Numbered from the stretch's first letter, positions 1 to 8,837 are shown. The stretch is 64,000 nt of DNA from an uncultured Chlorobiota bacterium (GCA_900696645.1 CAADGV010000021.1:124001-188000), one strand, 5' to 3'. Program-made: numbers and translations. The notes: generated by a model not told the origin, from the letters alone.

Positions 1-504
1 TACCATCCCGATATTCGGGTTGGTGTTGAAGTGAGGGATAGTCTTCAGAAGAAAATCCTGTTTCGGGACAAAATCCGCGTCGAAAATGGCGATAAACTCG
101 CCGCGTGCCGTTACCAATCCTTCCTTTAATGCCCCTGCTTTGAATCCCTCTCTGTTCGTGCGGCGCACATGTCTGACGTCGAAGCCAAGCTTTTGATACT
201 TCTCGACATGCGCGGCAACGACGTCAACCGTTTCATCCGTCGAATCATCAAGCACTTGAATCTCCAGCTTGTCCTTCGGATAGATCATCGCGCAGGAGGC
301 ATCAATCAAGCGGCCGACAACGTAGCGTTCGTTGTACACGGGCAACTGCACGGTGACAACCGGAAATTCGTCCAGTGATTGTACGGCGGGACGTTTCTTG
401 TCCTTGTACTTCAGGTAGTAGTAGATCATAATGAAGCCGTGCAATCCGAAGATGAACAGGATTGACAGTGAAGTGATGTAGGCAATCAGTACAAATTCAG
501 CCAT
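1..504 (-). CDS. Family 2 glycosyltransferase, membrane-bound (C-terminus cut by window edge)
   Basis: 168 residues are visible and the frame stays open at position 1, so the C-terminal part lies outside. An N-terminal hydrophobic helix (about residues 3-30) is followed by a GT-A fold. It has the VQLPVYNE opening, a DDSTDET nucleotide-sugar motif and the metal-binding DADF (DxD-type) motif. This layout is that of processive or cellulose-synthase-like GT2 enzymes, which build an exopolysaccharide or glycolipid at the inner membrane. The start is the ATG at 504, 42 bases after the lptE stop on the same strand, so co-transcription with lptE is likely. The acceptor, and whether a catalytic QxxRW motif follows, cannot be seen here. 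Confidence 0.85.
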   Translation of the reverse strand, partial: MAEFVLIAYITSLSILFIFGLHGFIMIYYYLKYKDKKRPAVQSLDEFPVVTVQLPVYNERYVVGRLIDASCAMIYPKDKLEIQVLDDSTDETVDVVAAHVEKYQKLGFDVRHVRRTNREGFKAGALKEGLVTARGEFIAIFDADFVPKQDFLLKTIPHFNTNPNIGMV

Positions 505-546
505 AATGACTTCTTTTTACACCTCTGATGTTGATACAATGATGGT

Positions 547-1065
547 TTACCAGCCGGATACTGTTTCGAGCAGAATATCTTCCGAGATCTTCTTCATTGC
601 TTCTTCCAGTCCAAGCTGACGCTGGGCGAAGCCGCCCCCCGAATCGTAATCGCCGTAATTCGAGAATGTCTTCTCGTACACCTTCTTCCGCATCTTCATA
701 TCCTGGAAAATCACTTTCACCGACATGTTGATGCGCCGTTTGTTCACCTGCTCGCTTCCCTGGGCTCCGGCGCCAACCGAAAGAATCTCATCACGAATGG
801 GAAGAATCACGGTTTCAAGAATCGAATCCGAAGCGCTGCGATCTGCCACCTCAAGACTGTTGTCGCTGATGAACAAATCCGTGAGCGTTGTTGTAAACTT
901 TTCGCGCAAGCCTGCCTCGCCGAATCCCGATTGATCGTCCGCTAACGGAATGGCAATCGTCTTCAAATGGCTCGGCACGGATGCGCCGGTGAATGAATAG
1001 CAACCTGCAAACGCAAGTAACGCGATGAAGCACAAGAAGGCGGTATTGGCGGTTCGCATTCTCAT
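547..1065 (-). CDS. lptE: LptE-like LPS-assembly lipoprotein
   Basis: 172 residues. A lipoprotein signal peptide ends in the lipobox LAFAGC, with the acylated Cys near residue 22, followed directly by YSFTGASVP. That start is typical of LptE proteins of the Bacteroidota/Chlorobi group. LptE plugs the LptD barrel in the outer membrane and helps insert lipopolysaccharide. The rest is an alpha/beta mixture without enzymatic motifs, as expected. The ATG at 1065 overlaps the stop of the upstream sigma-54 activator by four bases, which implies translational coupling. The family call rests on the N-terminus, size and lipobox; the sequence is otherwise divergent. Confidence 0.75.
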   Translation of the reverse strand: MRMRTANTAFLCFIALLAFAGCYSFTGASVPSHLKTIAIPLADDQSGFGEAGLREKFTTTLTDLFISDNSLEVADRSASDSILETVILPIRDEILSVGAGAQGSEQVNKRRINMSVKVIFQDMKMRKKVYEKTFSNYGDYDSGGGFAQRQLGLEEAMKKISEDILLETVSGW

Positions 1066-2210
1066 TCGAGATTGTATTCCTTGATTTTTCGGTACAACGT
1101 CCGCTCGCTGATGTTCAATGCCCGTGCCGCTGCACGCCGGTTGCCTCTCGAGCGATGCAGTGCTTCCACAATCATCCGGTGTTCCATTTCAGCAAGAGAA
1201 AGCGTCGAATCGGACTGTATTGCCATCGGATCGGTGACCTGCTGCGCGACGGTTGCCATTGCCGTTGAATGTTCCTGCAACGCATTCTTGAGTTCCAGAA
1301 CATCTGCCTTGATTTCCAGCAACGCCCGAAGGATCAACTCCCGCTCCGCTTGTTCGACGCTCTTCCCCGTGATGGCGGGGAGGTTCCTCGACTCGCTTTT
1401 CGGTGAGTGATACTCCTTCAGATATTTGCGGATGTCGTCGGCGTGCAGAAATTTTCCCCCCTCCAGCACAAGCATGCTTTCGGTAACGTTGCGCAGTTCA
1501 CGCACGTTGCCCGGCCAATGATACTGCATCAACTCCTGCATTGCTTCGTCGGAAATACCGCCGAACTTCACGTTGTTCTTGGCGGAAAGTTCTTCGACGA
1601 ACACCTTGAACAGCACGGGGACATCTTCCCTCCGGTCGCGCAACGGCGGAATGATGATGTTCACCGAACGAAGCCGATAGTACAAATCCGAGCGGAAATT
1701 GTTATTGCGGACTTCTCCCTCAAGATTCTTGTTCGTTGCGGCAATCACCCGTACGTTGACCCGGCGCGAAATTGATGAGCCTACGCGCAGAAATTCTCCG
1801 TTTTCAAGAATACGCAGGAACTTCACCTGCGCCGACAGCGGCATCTCGCCAATCTCATCCAGAAAAATCGTTCCGTTGTCGGCAAGTTCGAAGTAGCCCT
1901 TCCGCTCGCCTGCGGCGCCGGTAAACGAGCCGCGCTCGTGTCCGAACAACTCGCTTTCGATTATACCTTCGGGAATCGCGCCGCTGTTTACGGTCACAAG
2001 CGGTTTTTTGCTTCTTGTACTGGCGGCATGAATCGCTTTCGCAATCACTTCCTTGCCGACGCCGCTTTCTCCCGTTATCAGCACAGTGATGTCTGTCGGG
2101 GCAACTTGCTGCACAACTTCAACAATCTTCTTCATGGCAACGGATTCGCCGAGAATGCCGTGTTCTTCCTGAAAACTGGAGGGTGACATGTGAAGTGCAG
2201 AACTTTCCAT
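1062..2210 (-). CDS. Sigma-54-dependent transcriptional activator without a receiver domain
   Basis: 382 residues. An AAA+ sigma-54 interaction domain spans about residues 15-250. It has Walker A GESGVGKE, the sigma-54 contact loop in the form GSFTGA, a Walker B segment TIFLDEIGE and the WPGNVREL signature. The C-terminus carries a Fis-type helix-turn-helix (about 340-382, GNRRAAARALNISERTLYRK). Only about 14 residues precede the AAA+ domain, so there is no receiver, PAS or GAF sensor. Such short activators are controlled by partner proteins or by their own level. Its ATG and the upstream SPOR gene's stop share one base (TAATG), and its stop overlaps lptE, so it sits inside an envelope operon. 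Confidence 0.93.
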   Translation of the reverse strand: MESSALHMSPSSFQEEHGILGESVAMKKIVEVVQQVAPTDITVLITGESGVGKEVIAKAIHAASTRSKKPLVTVNSGAIPEGIIESELFGHERGSFTGAAGERKGYFELADNGTIFLDEIGEMPLSAQVKFLRILENGEFLRVGSSISRRVNVRVIAATNKNLEGEVRNNNFRSDLYYRLRSVNIIIPPLRDRREDVPVLFKVFVEELSAKNNVKFGGISDEAMQELMQYHWPGNVRELRNVTESMLVLEGGKFLHADDIRKYLKEYHSPKSESRNLPAITGKSVEQAERELILRALLEIKADVLELKNALQEHSTAMATVAQQVTDPMAIQSDSTLSLAEMEHRMIVEALHRSRGNRRAAARALNISERTLYRKIKEYNLE

Positions 2211-2989
2211 TACCGGATAACAACGATGTAGTTCATGTTGAATTCGCGACGGATTGCGTCACCCGTTGCCCGGGCTTCGCCATCCGTGCTGTACGAGCCG
2301 ACATACACAACGAACAACTCCCGCGAGCCGCTCATTTTTCTCTCAACTTCCGCCGGATAATTATGATATGTGAAGAATGATTTCTGCTTGTCTGCGTTCT
2401 CAAACGTCGAGAAGGCGCCAACTTGCAACGTGAATCTGCCTTGCGAGGCAGGTGGTTGCGTTACAGGCGGTTTCGACTCCTCCATTCTCGGGCTCGACTC
2501 CGGTTGTGATAACTCGATGCTCGGAGTTGTCGGCGGCTCGGTGAATGTCTCTGAAGTCTGCGTAGTTTCTGTTTTCTGTTCGGAAACTGCCGGCGCGGCA
2601 GGGGGCAAACCCGCAACGTATTTCGAGTCGGGGTAATCCCGTTTCAACTGTTCGAGTTTCAGATCCGCCGTTCGGAACAATCCGATAGCGTAGTAGAACT
2701 TGTAGACTCTGTGCAGCGCGTCGTCGGCCCATTCGCTTGCAGGATGGTTGTCAACGATATTCTGATACAGACGAACCGCCTCCGCTCCGTCCGTTGTCAA
2801 CAACGCTTGCAGGTACAGCACGCCGGGGTTTTTCGAATGCTGATTCAAAAGAGAAGGAAGCTCGTTGCGCACAAGGTCGCTCTGCCCGTTCTCAATCAGC
2901 GCAATGTATGTTTCGATGTTCGGCGGTTGTGCGAACGATGTTACGTACAGCAAGGTCATCAACGCCAGTTTCAGAACAGATCGCTTCAT
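2210..2989 (-). CDS. Secreted SPOR-domain protein with a TPR-like N-terminal half
   Basis: 259 residues with an N-terminal signal peptide (MKRSVLKLALMTLLYVTSFA). Residues about 25-130 look like a short TPR-type helical region (NPGVLYLQALL, HPASEWADDALHRVYKFYYAIG, LERLKRDYPDS-like spacing). A Pro/Thr/Glu-rich linker follows (about 135-180). The last 75 residues are a SPOR domain (FTLQVGAFSTFENADKQ to YVGSYSTDGEA), which binds denuded peptidoglycan glycans at division sites. It probably acts in the periplasm at the septum or cell wall. The gene starts four bases inside the end of miaB (ATGA overlap) and abuts the sigma-54 activator, so it is co-translated with both. Confidence 0.85.
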   Translation of the reverse strand: MKRSVLKLALMTLLYVTSFAQPPNIETYIALIENGQSDLVRNELPSLLNQHSKNPGVLYLQALLTTDGAEAVRLYQNIVDNHPASEWADDALHRVYKFYYAIGLFRTADLKLEQLKRDYPDSKYVAGLPPAAPAVSEQKTETTQTSETFTEPPTTPSIELSQPESSPRMEESKPPVTQPPASQGRFTLQVGAFSTFENADKQKSFFTYHNYPAEVERKMSGSRELFVVYVGSYSTDGEARATGDAIRREFNMNYIVVIR

Positions 2990-4335
2990 TGCGTCACCGC
3001 CTCCGTCTTGAATCCCGCCTTACAATCCGAATGCGCGCCCGGCCGTCTACCAAATAACGTCGCCGGATTGCAGCGTTCGATCACAATATCAATATACTCG
3101 CCCGACGCTTCGCCGTTCTTCGAGAAAATGACTGTTCGGTTTGTATCCGTTCGTCCTGTCCACTCTTCATCGGATTTTTTGCTCGGGCCTTCGACGAGTA
3201 CCTGCTCGACTTTCCCGATCAGTCTCTGATTTAGTTCGTGGGAGATTTTCTGTTGCAGTTGCGAGATTTCGAATACCCGCTGTCCCTTCACCTCTTCAGG
3301 AACATCATCCACCATTTCCCATGCCTTTGTATTTTCCCGCGGAGAGTATTTGAACGTATATGCGCCGTCGTACCGGACTTCCCGCATCAAGTCGACCGTC
3401 ATCCGGTGTTCTTCTTCTGTTTCGGTCGGGAATCCGCTGATGATGTCGGTCGTGAGGCTCGCGTCGGGCATCGCTGTTCTGATCTTCTTAACAAGCCCGA
3501 GATAATGTTCGATGGTATAGGTGCGGTTCATCAGTTCAAGAATTCTGTTCGAGCCCGACTGTACCGGCAGGTGAATGTACTTGCAGATATTGCTGTTCGC
3601 CGCAATCGTCTCAATCAGCCTGTCGCTCATATCCTGCGGGTGTGAGGTAGTGAAGCGAATCCGCATTGTGCGGTCGACTTCGGCAACACTGCGCATCAGG
3701 TCGGCAAAATCGTATTCGCCGTCCCTGTACGAATTGACGTTCTGTCCCAGCAACGTCACCTCTTTGAAGCCACGCTCTGCAAGGGTTCGAACTTCTTCTA
3801 CAACGCTTGCCAGCGACCGGCTGCGCTCGCGGCCGCGGGTAAACGGCACCACGCAGAACGAGCAGAACTTGTCGCATCCGCGCATCACGGAAAGCCACGC
3901 GCTGATGCCTTCCGTGCGGAGGGGGACGATATCTTCGTAGTTCTCGACCCGTGAAAGCCGGGTGGCGATTCCCTTTTCGCCCACAAAAGCGTTCTCAATA
4001 AGTTCGGGGAGTTTCCGGTACTCGTCCGGGCCAACGACGAGGTCGACCAGCTTTTCTTCTTCCACCAACTTGAAGCGGAGCCGCTCGGCCATGCAGCCGA
4101 GAATGCCGATAAGCGTGCCCGGACGTTGCTTTTTGTACGTGCCGAACAGCCCGATCCGGCCGTAAATGCGCTGTTCGGCATGGTCGCGGATGGCGCAGGT
4201 ATTCACCAGAATCACGTCCGCATCGGACATATCGTTGGTGAAGCCGTAGCCCCGCCGCGCGAGAATGCCGCCAACAACCTCGCTGTCTGCCACGTTCATC
4301 TGGCAGCCATACGTTTCAATATAGACGCGCTTCAT
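2986..4335 (-). CDS. miaB: tRNA-2-methylthio-N6-dimethylallyladenosine synthase
   Basis: 449 residues from the ATG at 4335; an open extension to 4401 adds 22 residues absent from the family. MiaB is a radical-SAM enzyme that adds a methylthio group to i6A37 of tRNAs. The N-terminal MTTase domain has the auxiliary iron-sulfur ligands Cys11, Cys47 and Cys81. The radical-SAM motif CDKFCSFC gives Cys154, Cys158 and Cys161, and a TRAM RNA-binding domain closes the protein (about 375-440). No clear ribosome binding site precedes the start. It is the first gene of the minus-strand operon with the SPOR, sigma-54 activator and lptE genes. Confidence 0.96.
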   Translation of the reverse strand: MKRVYIETYGCQMNVADSEVVGGILARRGYGFTNDMSDADVILVNTCAIRDHAEQRIYGRIGLFGTYKKQRPGTLIGILGCMAERLRFKLVEEEKLVDLVVGPDEYRKLPELIENAFVGEKGIATRLSRVENYEDIVPLRTEGISAWLSVMRGCDKFCSFCVVPFTRGRERSRSLASVVEEVRTLAERGFKEVTLLGQNVNSYRDGEYDFADLMRSVAEVDRTMRIRFTTSHPQDMSDRLIETIAANSNICKYIHLPVQSGSNRILELMNRTYTIEHYLGLVKKIRTAMPDASLTTDIISGFPTETEEEHRMTVDLMREVRYDGAYTFKYSPRENTKAWEMVDDVPEEVKGQRVFEISQLQQKISHELNQRLIGKVEQVLVEGPSKKSDEEWTGRTDTNRTVIFSKNGEASGEYIDIVIERCNPATLFGRRPGAHSDCKAGFKTEAVTQ

Positions 4336-4582
4336 TGAGTATGACAAAACTGAATGGGCTTGGGGGTGAAAAAATCTATCCAAAGCATGACAGATATACA
4401 ATCAGGGCGGGTTAAATGAGAGTTAAATGATTTTAATTGCTAAGGATTTTGTGCCAAGTGGAACGGGAAATGCCAATTCGTCACGACGAGAGTTGGAAGG
4501 GATGTATGACAAAAAGTGAGAGAAAGGGATTTAGTTTCACACGAAATACAATTACATTGGCTTCACAAAATCCCCCATAGCC

Positions 4583-5674
4583 ATGCAAATGTTTTTCGTA
4601 GCCGGCATTGGTATTGCCGTCTTTATTGAAATTTTGCTGATCAGTAAGAAGAACAAATCCGGATCGGACAAGATTCTTACCGTCTGGATGTTCCTGATTC
4701 TCGTCCATTTGTTTCTGTTCTATCTCTTCTTCACGAGGGACATTTTCACATTCCCCTTGCTGCTGGGTATTGAACAACCCCTCCCGTTGCTTCACGGCGT
4801 ATTCCTCTACCTCTACGTTGCCTCCTTGACGAAACAGTTGCCCGAAAAGAGGCTGCTGGCGCTATTGCATTTCCTGCCTGCAGCCCTAATGTGCGCCTAT
4901 CTCGCGACGTTCTTTGTTCTTTCTTCCGAACAGAAAATCGCGATTTACAAGAATCGCGGTGCGGGATATGAGACGTTCAATATGCTGAAATCCTACGCCT
5001 ATTCGCTGTCGGGATTGTTCTATGTCATCTGGTCTACGATACTCCTTAAGAGACATCAACGGAACATCCGTGACCAATTCTCGACGCTCGAAAAAGTCAA
5101 CCTGCAGTGGCTTCAAATTCTGACGTTCGGGCTGGGAGGAATCTGGTTTCTGGTGATATTCTTCGGAACCGACGCCCTCATCTTCTCGGGTGTCGTCGTT
5201 TTCATATTTCTGATAGGCTTTTTCGGTATTCGTCAGGCGGATATCTTTGCTCGAGGTTCCGCTGCCACTGAGGACAACGAGCCGAGGGAAAAGTACCAGA
5301 AATCAGGATTGACGGAAGATGCTTCCGAAGAACTGCACACGGAGTTGAAGCGGCTGATGACGGACGAGGCGCTGTACAAAAACAGTGACTTGTCTATCAG
5401 TGATCTCGCAACCAAACTCGGCGTTCACCCCAACTATCTTTCTCAAGTCATCAATCAGAGAGAGAAGAAGAACTTCTACGACTTTGTAACTGCTTACCGG
5501 ATCGAAGAATTTAAGCGGCTGATCGGGCTGCAGAAAAACCGTCAGTTCACACTCCTTTCATTGGCCCACGAATGCGGATTTAGTTCAAAAACTGCATTCA
5601 ATCGAAGCTTCAAAAAGGCTACAGGACTAACTCCCTCCGAATACGCCACTAAGCAGAACTCATCGCCCGCCTGA
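4583..5674 (+). CDS. AraC-family regulator with an N-terminal multi-pass membrane domain
   Basis: 363 residues. The first about 220 residues form several hydrophobic helices, roughly six or seven, starting with MQMFFVAGIGIAVFIEILLI. The C-terminal about 100 residues hold a double helix-turn-helix of the AraC type (LATKLGVHPNYLSQVIN, then LAHECGFSSKTAFNRSFKKATG). This architecture is common in Bacteroidota, where the membrane part is thought to sense an unknown ligand while the regulator stays membrane-attached. It is transcribed toward the alpha/beta hydrolase and barrel genes, so it may control them. That is an inference from position only. The 247 bases upstream to the miaB start hold no other gene I can support. 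Confidence 0.9.
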   Translation: MQMFFVAGIGIAVFIEILLISKKNKSGSDKILTVWMFLILVHLFLFYLFFTRDIFTFPLLLGIEQPLPLLHGVFLYLYVASLTKQLPEKRLLALLHFLPAALMCAYLATFFVLSSEQKIAIYKNRGAGYETFNMLKSYAYSLSGLFYVIWSTILLKRHQRNIRDQFSTLEKVNLQWLQILTFGLGGIWFLVIFFGTDALIFSGVVVFIFLIGFFGIRQADIFARGSAATEDNEPREKYQKSGLTEDASEELHTELKRLMTDEALYKNSDLSISDLATKLGVHPNYLSQVINQREKKNFYDFVTAYRIEEFKRLIGLQKNRQFTLLSLAHECGFSSKTAFNRSFKKATGLTPSEYATKQNSSPA

Positions 5675-5841
5675 GATTAGCCCACAAGTCTCAACACAGG
5701 CAACCCTTTCTGCCATCTTGACTTAGCGCGTAGTTTCCAGACGAAAACGACATTCATAGTGCCGGCTTGCAAGGTGGCACCCGAAAATGCGTTCCGCCTT
5801 CCAAGGTGAACCGATTCCCCTGTATACCGACCGTATCTTTG

Positions 5842-5886
5842 CACCAGATGTACCTGATCAACATTTCATTAATCATAAATCTGGTG
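5842..5886. promoter_or_regulatory. Inverted repeat just before the hydrolase start
   Basis: The half-sites CACCAGAT (5842-5849) and ATCTGGTG (5879-5886) are perfect reverse complements separated by 29 bases. The right arm ends five bases before the ATG at 5892. The surrounding 217-base gap (5675-5891) holds no convincing gene. Position and symmetry suit an operator or a start-occluding RNA hairpin; neither is shown. Confidence 0.35.
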
Positions 5887-5891
5887 TACTT

Positions 5892-6872
5892 ATGAAAACA
5901 CTATTCTTCACCCTTCTCGCGGCAGTACTTGCCGCGGCCACGCTTACCTCCTGCGAGACCGTCGAATGGAGCGAACCCGGAGCGCTGGTTCCCCTCACGG
6001 TTGACCAGGATCCCTCGCTGCCGTCCATTTCGGTGAACGGCACGCAGCTTCATGCCGAAACGTACGGCAATCCGAACGACCCGATGATTGTCGTGCTGCA
6101 CGGCGGCCCCGGATCAGATTACCGGAGTCTGCTCAATTGCAGCAAGTTCGCGGCGGACGGCTACTTCGTCGTCTTCTACGATCAACGCGGCTCGGGATTA
6201 TCCAAGCGGCACGGTAAGGAAGTCTACACGAAGCAGATATTCATAGACGATCTGAATGCCGTCATCAACTACTATCGGAAACCGGGGCAGAAGGTGATTC
6301 TCATGGGTCTTTCCTGGGGAGCCATGCTGGCAACGGCCTACGTGAATGAGCATCCGGCGGAGATCAGCGGTGTTGTTGTGATGGAGCCGGGAGGATTCAT
6401 CTGGCGTGATGCCGAAGCATATATCAAGCGCTGCAGATCGCTTGAACTGTTCGGCGAGACGAGCAACGATTATCTCTTCATCGACCAGATCGTAACCGGA
6501 CATGATCACAATGTGCTCGATTACAAGGCGGCCGTGCAAGCTGCTGCCGATTTCGCAAAAGGAAACAAAGTGGGAAATCAGGGCCCGTCGCCGTTCTGGC
6601 GGATCGGTGCGGTGTGCGCATCGGCGTCGTTCGAGTATGTTCGTGCGCATCCGTTCGACTACACGGCGAATCTGCAGCAGTACACGACGCGGGTTCTGTT
6701 CGTGTACAGCGAGCTGAACACGGCATACGGCAAAGCACACGCCGAACACGTCTCCTCGGCATACCCGAATGTGCAGCTTGTTGAAGTGAAGGGAACGGGA
6801 CATGAGATTCCGTACTTCGGCTGGGCGGGATTCTATCCTGTTGCCAAAATGTATCTCGATACAATCAGATAA
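5892..6872 (+). CDS. Lipoprotein alpha/beta hydrolase, proline-iminopeptidase-like (S33)
   Basis: 326 residues from the ATG at 5892. An upstream in-frame ATG at 5787 would put 35 polar residues before the signal peptide, so the internal start is preferred. The lipobox TLTSC places the lipidated Cys at residue 21. The oxyanion motif HGGPG (70-74), DQRGSG (98-102) and nucleophile elbow GLSWGA (Ser141) are typical of S33 aminopeptidases and related hydrolases. A late Asp and the GTGHEIPY His complete a triad. It is likely anchored on the periplasmic side, where it could cleave small peptides or esters. It is followed after 22 bases by a small barrel gene. Confidence 0.85.
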   Translation: MKTLFFTLLAAVLAAATLTSCETVEWSEPGALVPLTVDQDPSLPSISVNGTQLHAETYGNPNDPMIVVLHGGPGSDYRSLLNCSKFAADGYFVVFYDQRGSGLSKRHGKEVYTKQIFIDDLNAVINYYRKPGQKVILMGLSWGAMLATAYVNEHPAEISGVVVMEPGGFIWRDAEAYIKRCRSLELFGETSNDYLFIDQIVTGHDHNVLDYKAAVQAAADFAKGNKVGNQGPSPFWRIGAVCASASFEYVRAHPFDYTANLQQYTTRVLFVYSELNTAYGKAHAEHVSSAYPNVQLVEVKGTGHEIPYFGWAGFYPVAKMYLDTIR

Positions 6873-6894
6873 TTATTCCAACGGAGAAAACATC

Positions 6895-7560
6895 ATGAAA
6901 AAGCTATTTGCAGCAACAATCATCCTGCTTGCGGTTGCTGAAGCAGGTTTGTCACAGAATATCAACTGGAGATCGTTAGGCGAGGATCAACGCAACATCA
7001 TCCACTTGAATTTTGGATATGACTACGGAGTGACGGCCGAAGCGGGCTACGGCCGGATGTTCACGTTCATCAGGCCGGTTGTCGTGGGAGTGGATTTTTC
7101 TGTTCCGATGGGAGAGAATCTCGTTGACGACTTCAAAGCTAAAATCGGGGCACAGATTGAAGTTGTTGAGATGGGGGGATTTTCGGCCACGCTGCGTATC
7201 TTCTCGATTTTCAGACGATACGAGAATGAGTTGGTGAGAATCGTCAGCTTCGGCTCCGAATTGGGACTTGTGGCGGGATATTACAGTCCGACGTGGCACG
7301 CCGCCGGCGAATTCGGATTCGACAAATCCATCGTGTCGCATCTGAAACATTCCGACGTCATGCGAAGCTCTTATCCGCGGATACGGAACGGCTGGTACAT
7401 TCCGTCGGGGGGGCATTTCTATTACGGCATCCAGGCAGGCAAGACGCTTGGGGAAAGCCTTGACCTTTCGTTCCGGGTAGGCGCAACCGAGGCACAACAT
7501 ATCGACGAACAGGCCGCTGTACCGTACTATCTTCAATTGGGGTTGGGGATAAGATTCTGA
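6895..7560 (+). CDS. Putative outer-membrane beta-barrel protein
   Basis: 221 residues from the ATG at 6895, which follows an ACGGAG ribosome binding site. A longer reading from 6802 overlaps the hydrolase and lacks a signal sequence. The signal peptide (MKKLFAATIILLAVAEAGLSQ) is followed by alternating hydrophobic/polar strands rich in Gly and aromatics. The C-terminal strand is YLQLGLGIRF, ending in Phe as outer-membrane barrels do. No family is recognised. It lies 22 bases after the hydrolase gene and is probably co-transcribed with it. Confidence 0.7.
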   Translation: MKKLFAATIILLAVAEAGLSQNINWRSLGEDQRNIIHLNFGYDYGVTAEAGYGRMFTFIRPVVVGVDFSVPMGENLVDDFKAKIGAQIEVVEMGGFSATLRIFSIFRRYENELVRIVSFGSELGLVAGYYSPTWHAAGEFGFDKSIVSHLKHSDVMRSSYPRIRNGWYIPSGGHFYYGIQAGKTLGESLDLSFRVGATEAQHIDEQAAVPYYLQLGLGIRF

Positions 7561-7573
7561 CCGTGACGATCAG

Positions 7574-7669
7574 ATGAGAAAGTTGATAGAAAACTCCTTC
7601 TGGATAGCACTCGTGGTCATCAGCGTGTCGCTTTGGCTTGCGGCGGTATGGCTGATGTTCCACGACTGA
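7574..7669 (+). CDS. Possible 31-residue single-pass membrane peptide
   Basis: An ATG 13 bases after the barrel gene's stop opens a 31-codon frame ending TGA at 7669. It encodes MRKLIENSFW, then a hydrophobic stretch (about residues 9-28, IALVVISVSLWLAAVWLM), then FHD. The basic N-terminus and one clean membrane helix are characteristic of small bacterial membrane proteins. There is no strong ribosome binding site, so expression would depend on coupling to the barrel gene. It could also be chance. Confidence 0.4.
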   Translation: MRKLIENSFWIALVVISVSLWLAAVWLMFHD

Positions 7670-7693
7670 TGGGAAAACTTTAAGAATCCAAGT

Positions 7694-7737
7694 AGGGACG
7701 TTCAATTGTCCGAAGGACTCCTTTGGAGAACGTCCCT
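7694..7737. repeat. Nested inverted repeat between barrel operon and pta
   Basis: AGGGACGTTC (7694-7703) and GAACGTCCCT (7728-7737) form a perfect 10-base stem. Inside its loop a second small hairpin, GTCC-GAA-GGAC, sits at 7708-7718. There is no T-run, so it is not a standard terminator. A second intergenic element with a 9-base outer stem ending in the same GTCCCTA sequence occurs at 38423-38461. Confidence 0.5.
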
Positions 7738-7850
7738 CCGGCTGGAAGAGCCTGCAATGACCTACCCCGAAAAAGCTACTCTCTCCAAACTTTCTTATCT
7801 TTAGTACAGCAGTTTTTCATCTCCAATTCATAGCTGAAAGAAATACGTCC

Positions 7851-8837
7851 ATGATGCCCTCAGAATTGATGAACAGCATACATCTCAAAGCGAAATCCCT
7901 CAAGAAATCCATCGTGCTGCCCGACGCAACGGATGAACGCGCCATTCAGGCGGCGCGGATTCTTCTCGATAAGGGACTCGTTGCCCCCATTCTCATCGGC
8001 GATGCGGGCGCTATTGAAGAGCAGGCGAAGAAAACAAGCGTGCAACTTGGTGGCATTCGCGTCATCGATCCGAAAAAATCCGAAAAGCTGAGCGACTTCT
8101 CACACATCTTCTTCAATCTCCGAAAGGAAAAAGGAATCACGTTTGAAGAAGCGCAGAAAGCGATGACGAACCCGCTTTACTTCGGTGCCATGATGGTACG
8201 CGAGGGCATGGCCGATGGCAGCGTTGCCGGTTCGCTTTCCACCACAGGCGACGTCCTGCGTGCCGCCATTCAGGTGATCGGGCTGGCCGATGGAATTACG
8301 ATTGTCTCCAGCTTTTTCCTGATGGTATTTCCGCATCAGGTGTTCTCGTTTGCCGATTGCGCCGTTGTGCCCGACCCGACGCCCGAGCAACTTGCCGACA
8401 TCGCCGCCTCGACTGCCGATAATCACAAAAAGCTCACGGGCGAAGAACCGCGTGTTGCGATGCTTTCGTTCTCCACAAAAGGAAGCGCGAGCCATCCGCT
8501 TGTGGAGAAAGTGCAGCAGGCAACGGAGATTCTCAAAAAGAAGCGTGCCGATTTGCTGGTCGATGGCGAGTTGCAGCTCGATACGGCAATTGTTCCGAAG
8601 GTTGCACAAAGCAAAGCGCCCGGCTCGCCTATCGGCGGTCGTGCAAATGTGTTGGTCTTTCCTGACCTGAATGCCGGTAACATCGGCTACAAACTCGGCC
8701 AGCGGTTAGGCGGCGCGGAGGCAATCGGCCCGGTGGTGCAGGGATTGCGCAAGCCGGCCTTCGACCTTTCCCGCGGGTGCAGCGTTGACGACATCGTGAA
8801 TGTTGCGGCGATCAATGCCGTGGTCGGAACTGTGTGA
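7851..8837 (+). CDS. pta: Phosphate acetyltransferase (PTA/PTB family)
   Basis: 328 residues, the length of the single-domain catalytic phosphotransacetylase. It interconverts acetyl-CoA and acetyl-phosphate in the cytoplasm. Family segments include [16 protein letters not shown] near the N-terminus, [32 protein letters not shown] and [17 protein letters not shown] near the C-terminus. The ATG at 7851 is taken; ATGs at 7854 and 7869 are also possible, and none has a strong ribosome binding site. No acetate kinase gene is adjacent. A phosphate butyryltransferase activity cannot be excluded from sequence alone. Confidence 0.92.
   Translation: MMPSELMNSIHLKAKSLKKSIVLPDATDERAIQAARILLDKGLVAPILIGDAGAIEEQAKKTSVQLGGIRVIDPKKSEKLSDFSHIFFNLRKEKGITFEEAQKAMTNPLYFGAMMVREGMADGSVAGSLSTTGDVLRAAIQVIGLADGITIVSSFFLMVFPHQVFSFADCAVVPDPTPEQLADIAASTADNHKKLTGEEPRVAMLSFSTKGSASHPLVEKVQQATEILKKKRADLLVDGELQLDTAIVPKVAQSKAPGSPIGGRANVLVFPDLNAGNIGYKLGQRLGGAEAIGPVVQGLRKPAFDLSRGCSVDDIVNVAAINAVVGTV

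Noticed and set aside
6198-6803. 201-codon antisense frame over the alpha/beta hydrolase
   Set aside because: The sense frame carries the complete S33 catalytic motifs; the antisense frame has no recognisable domain.
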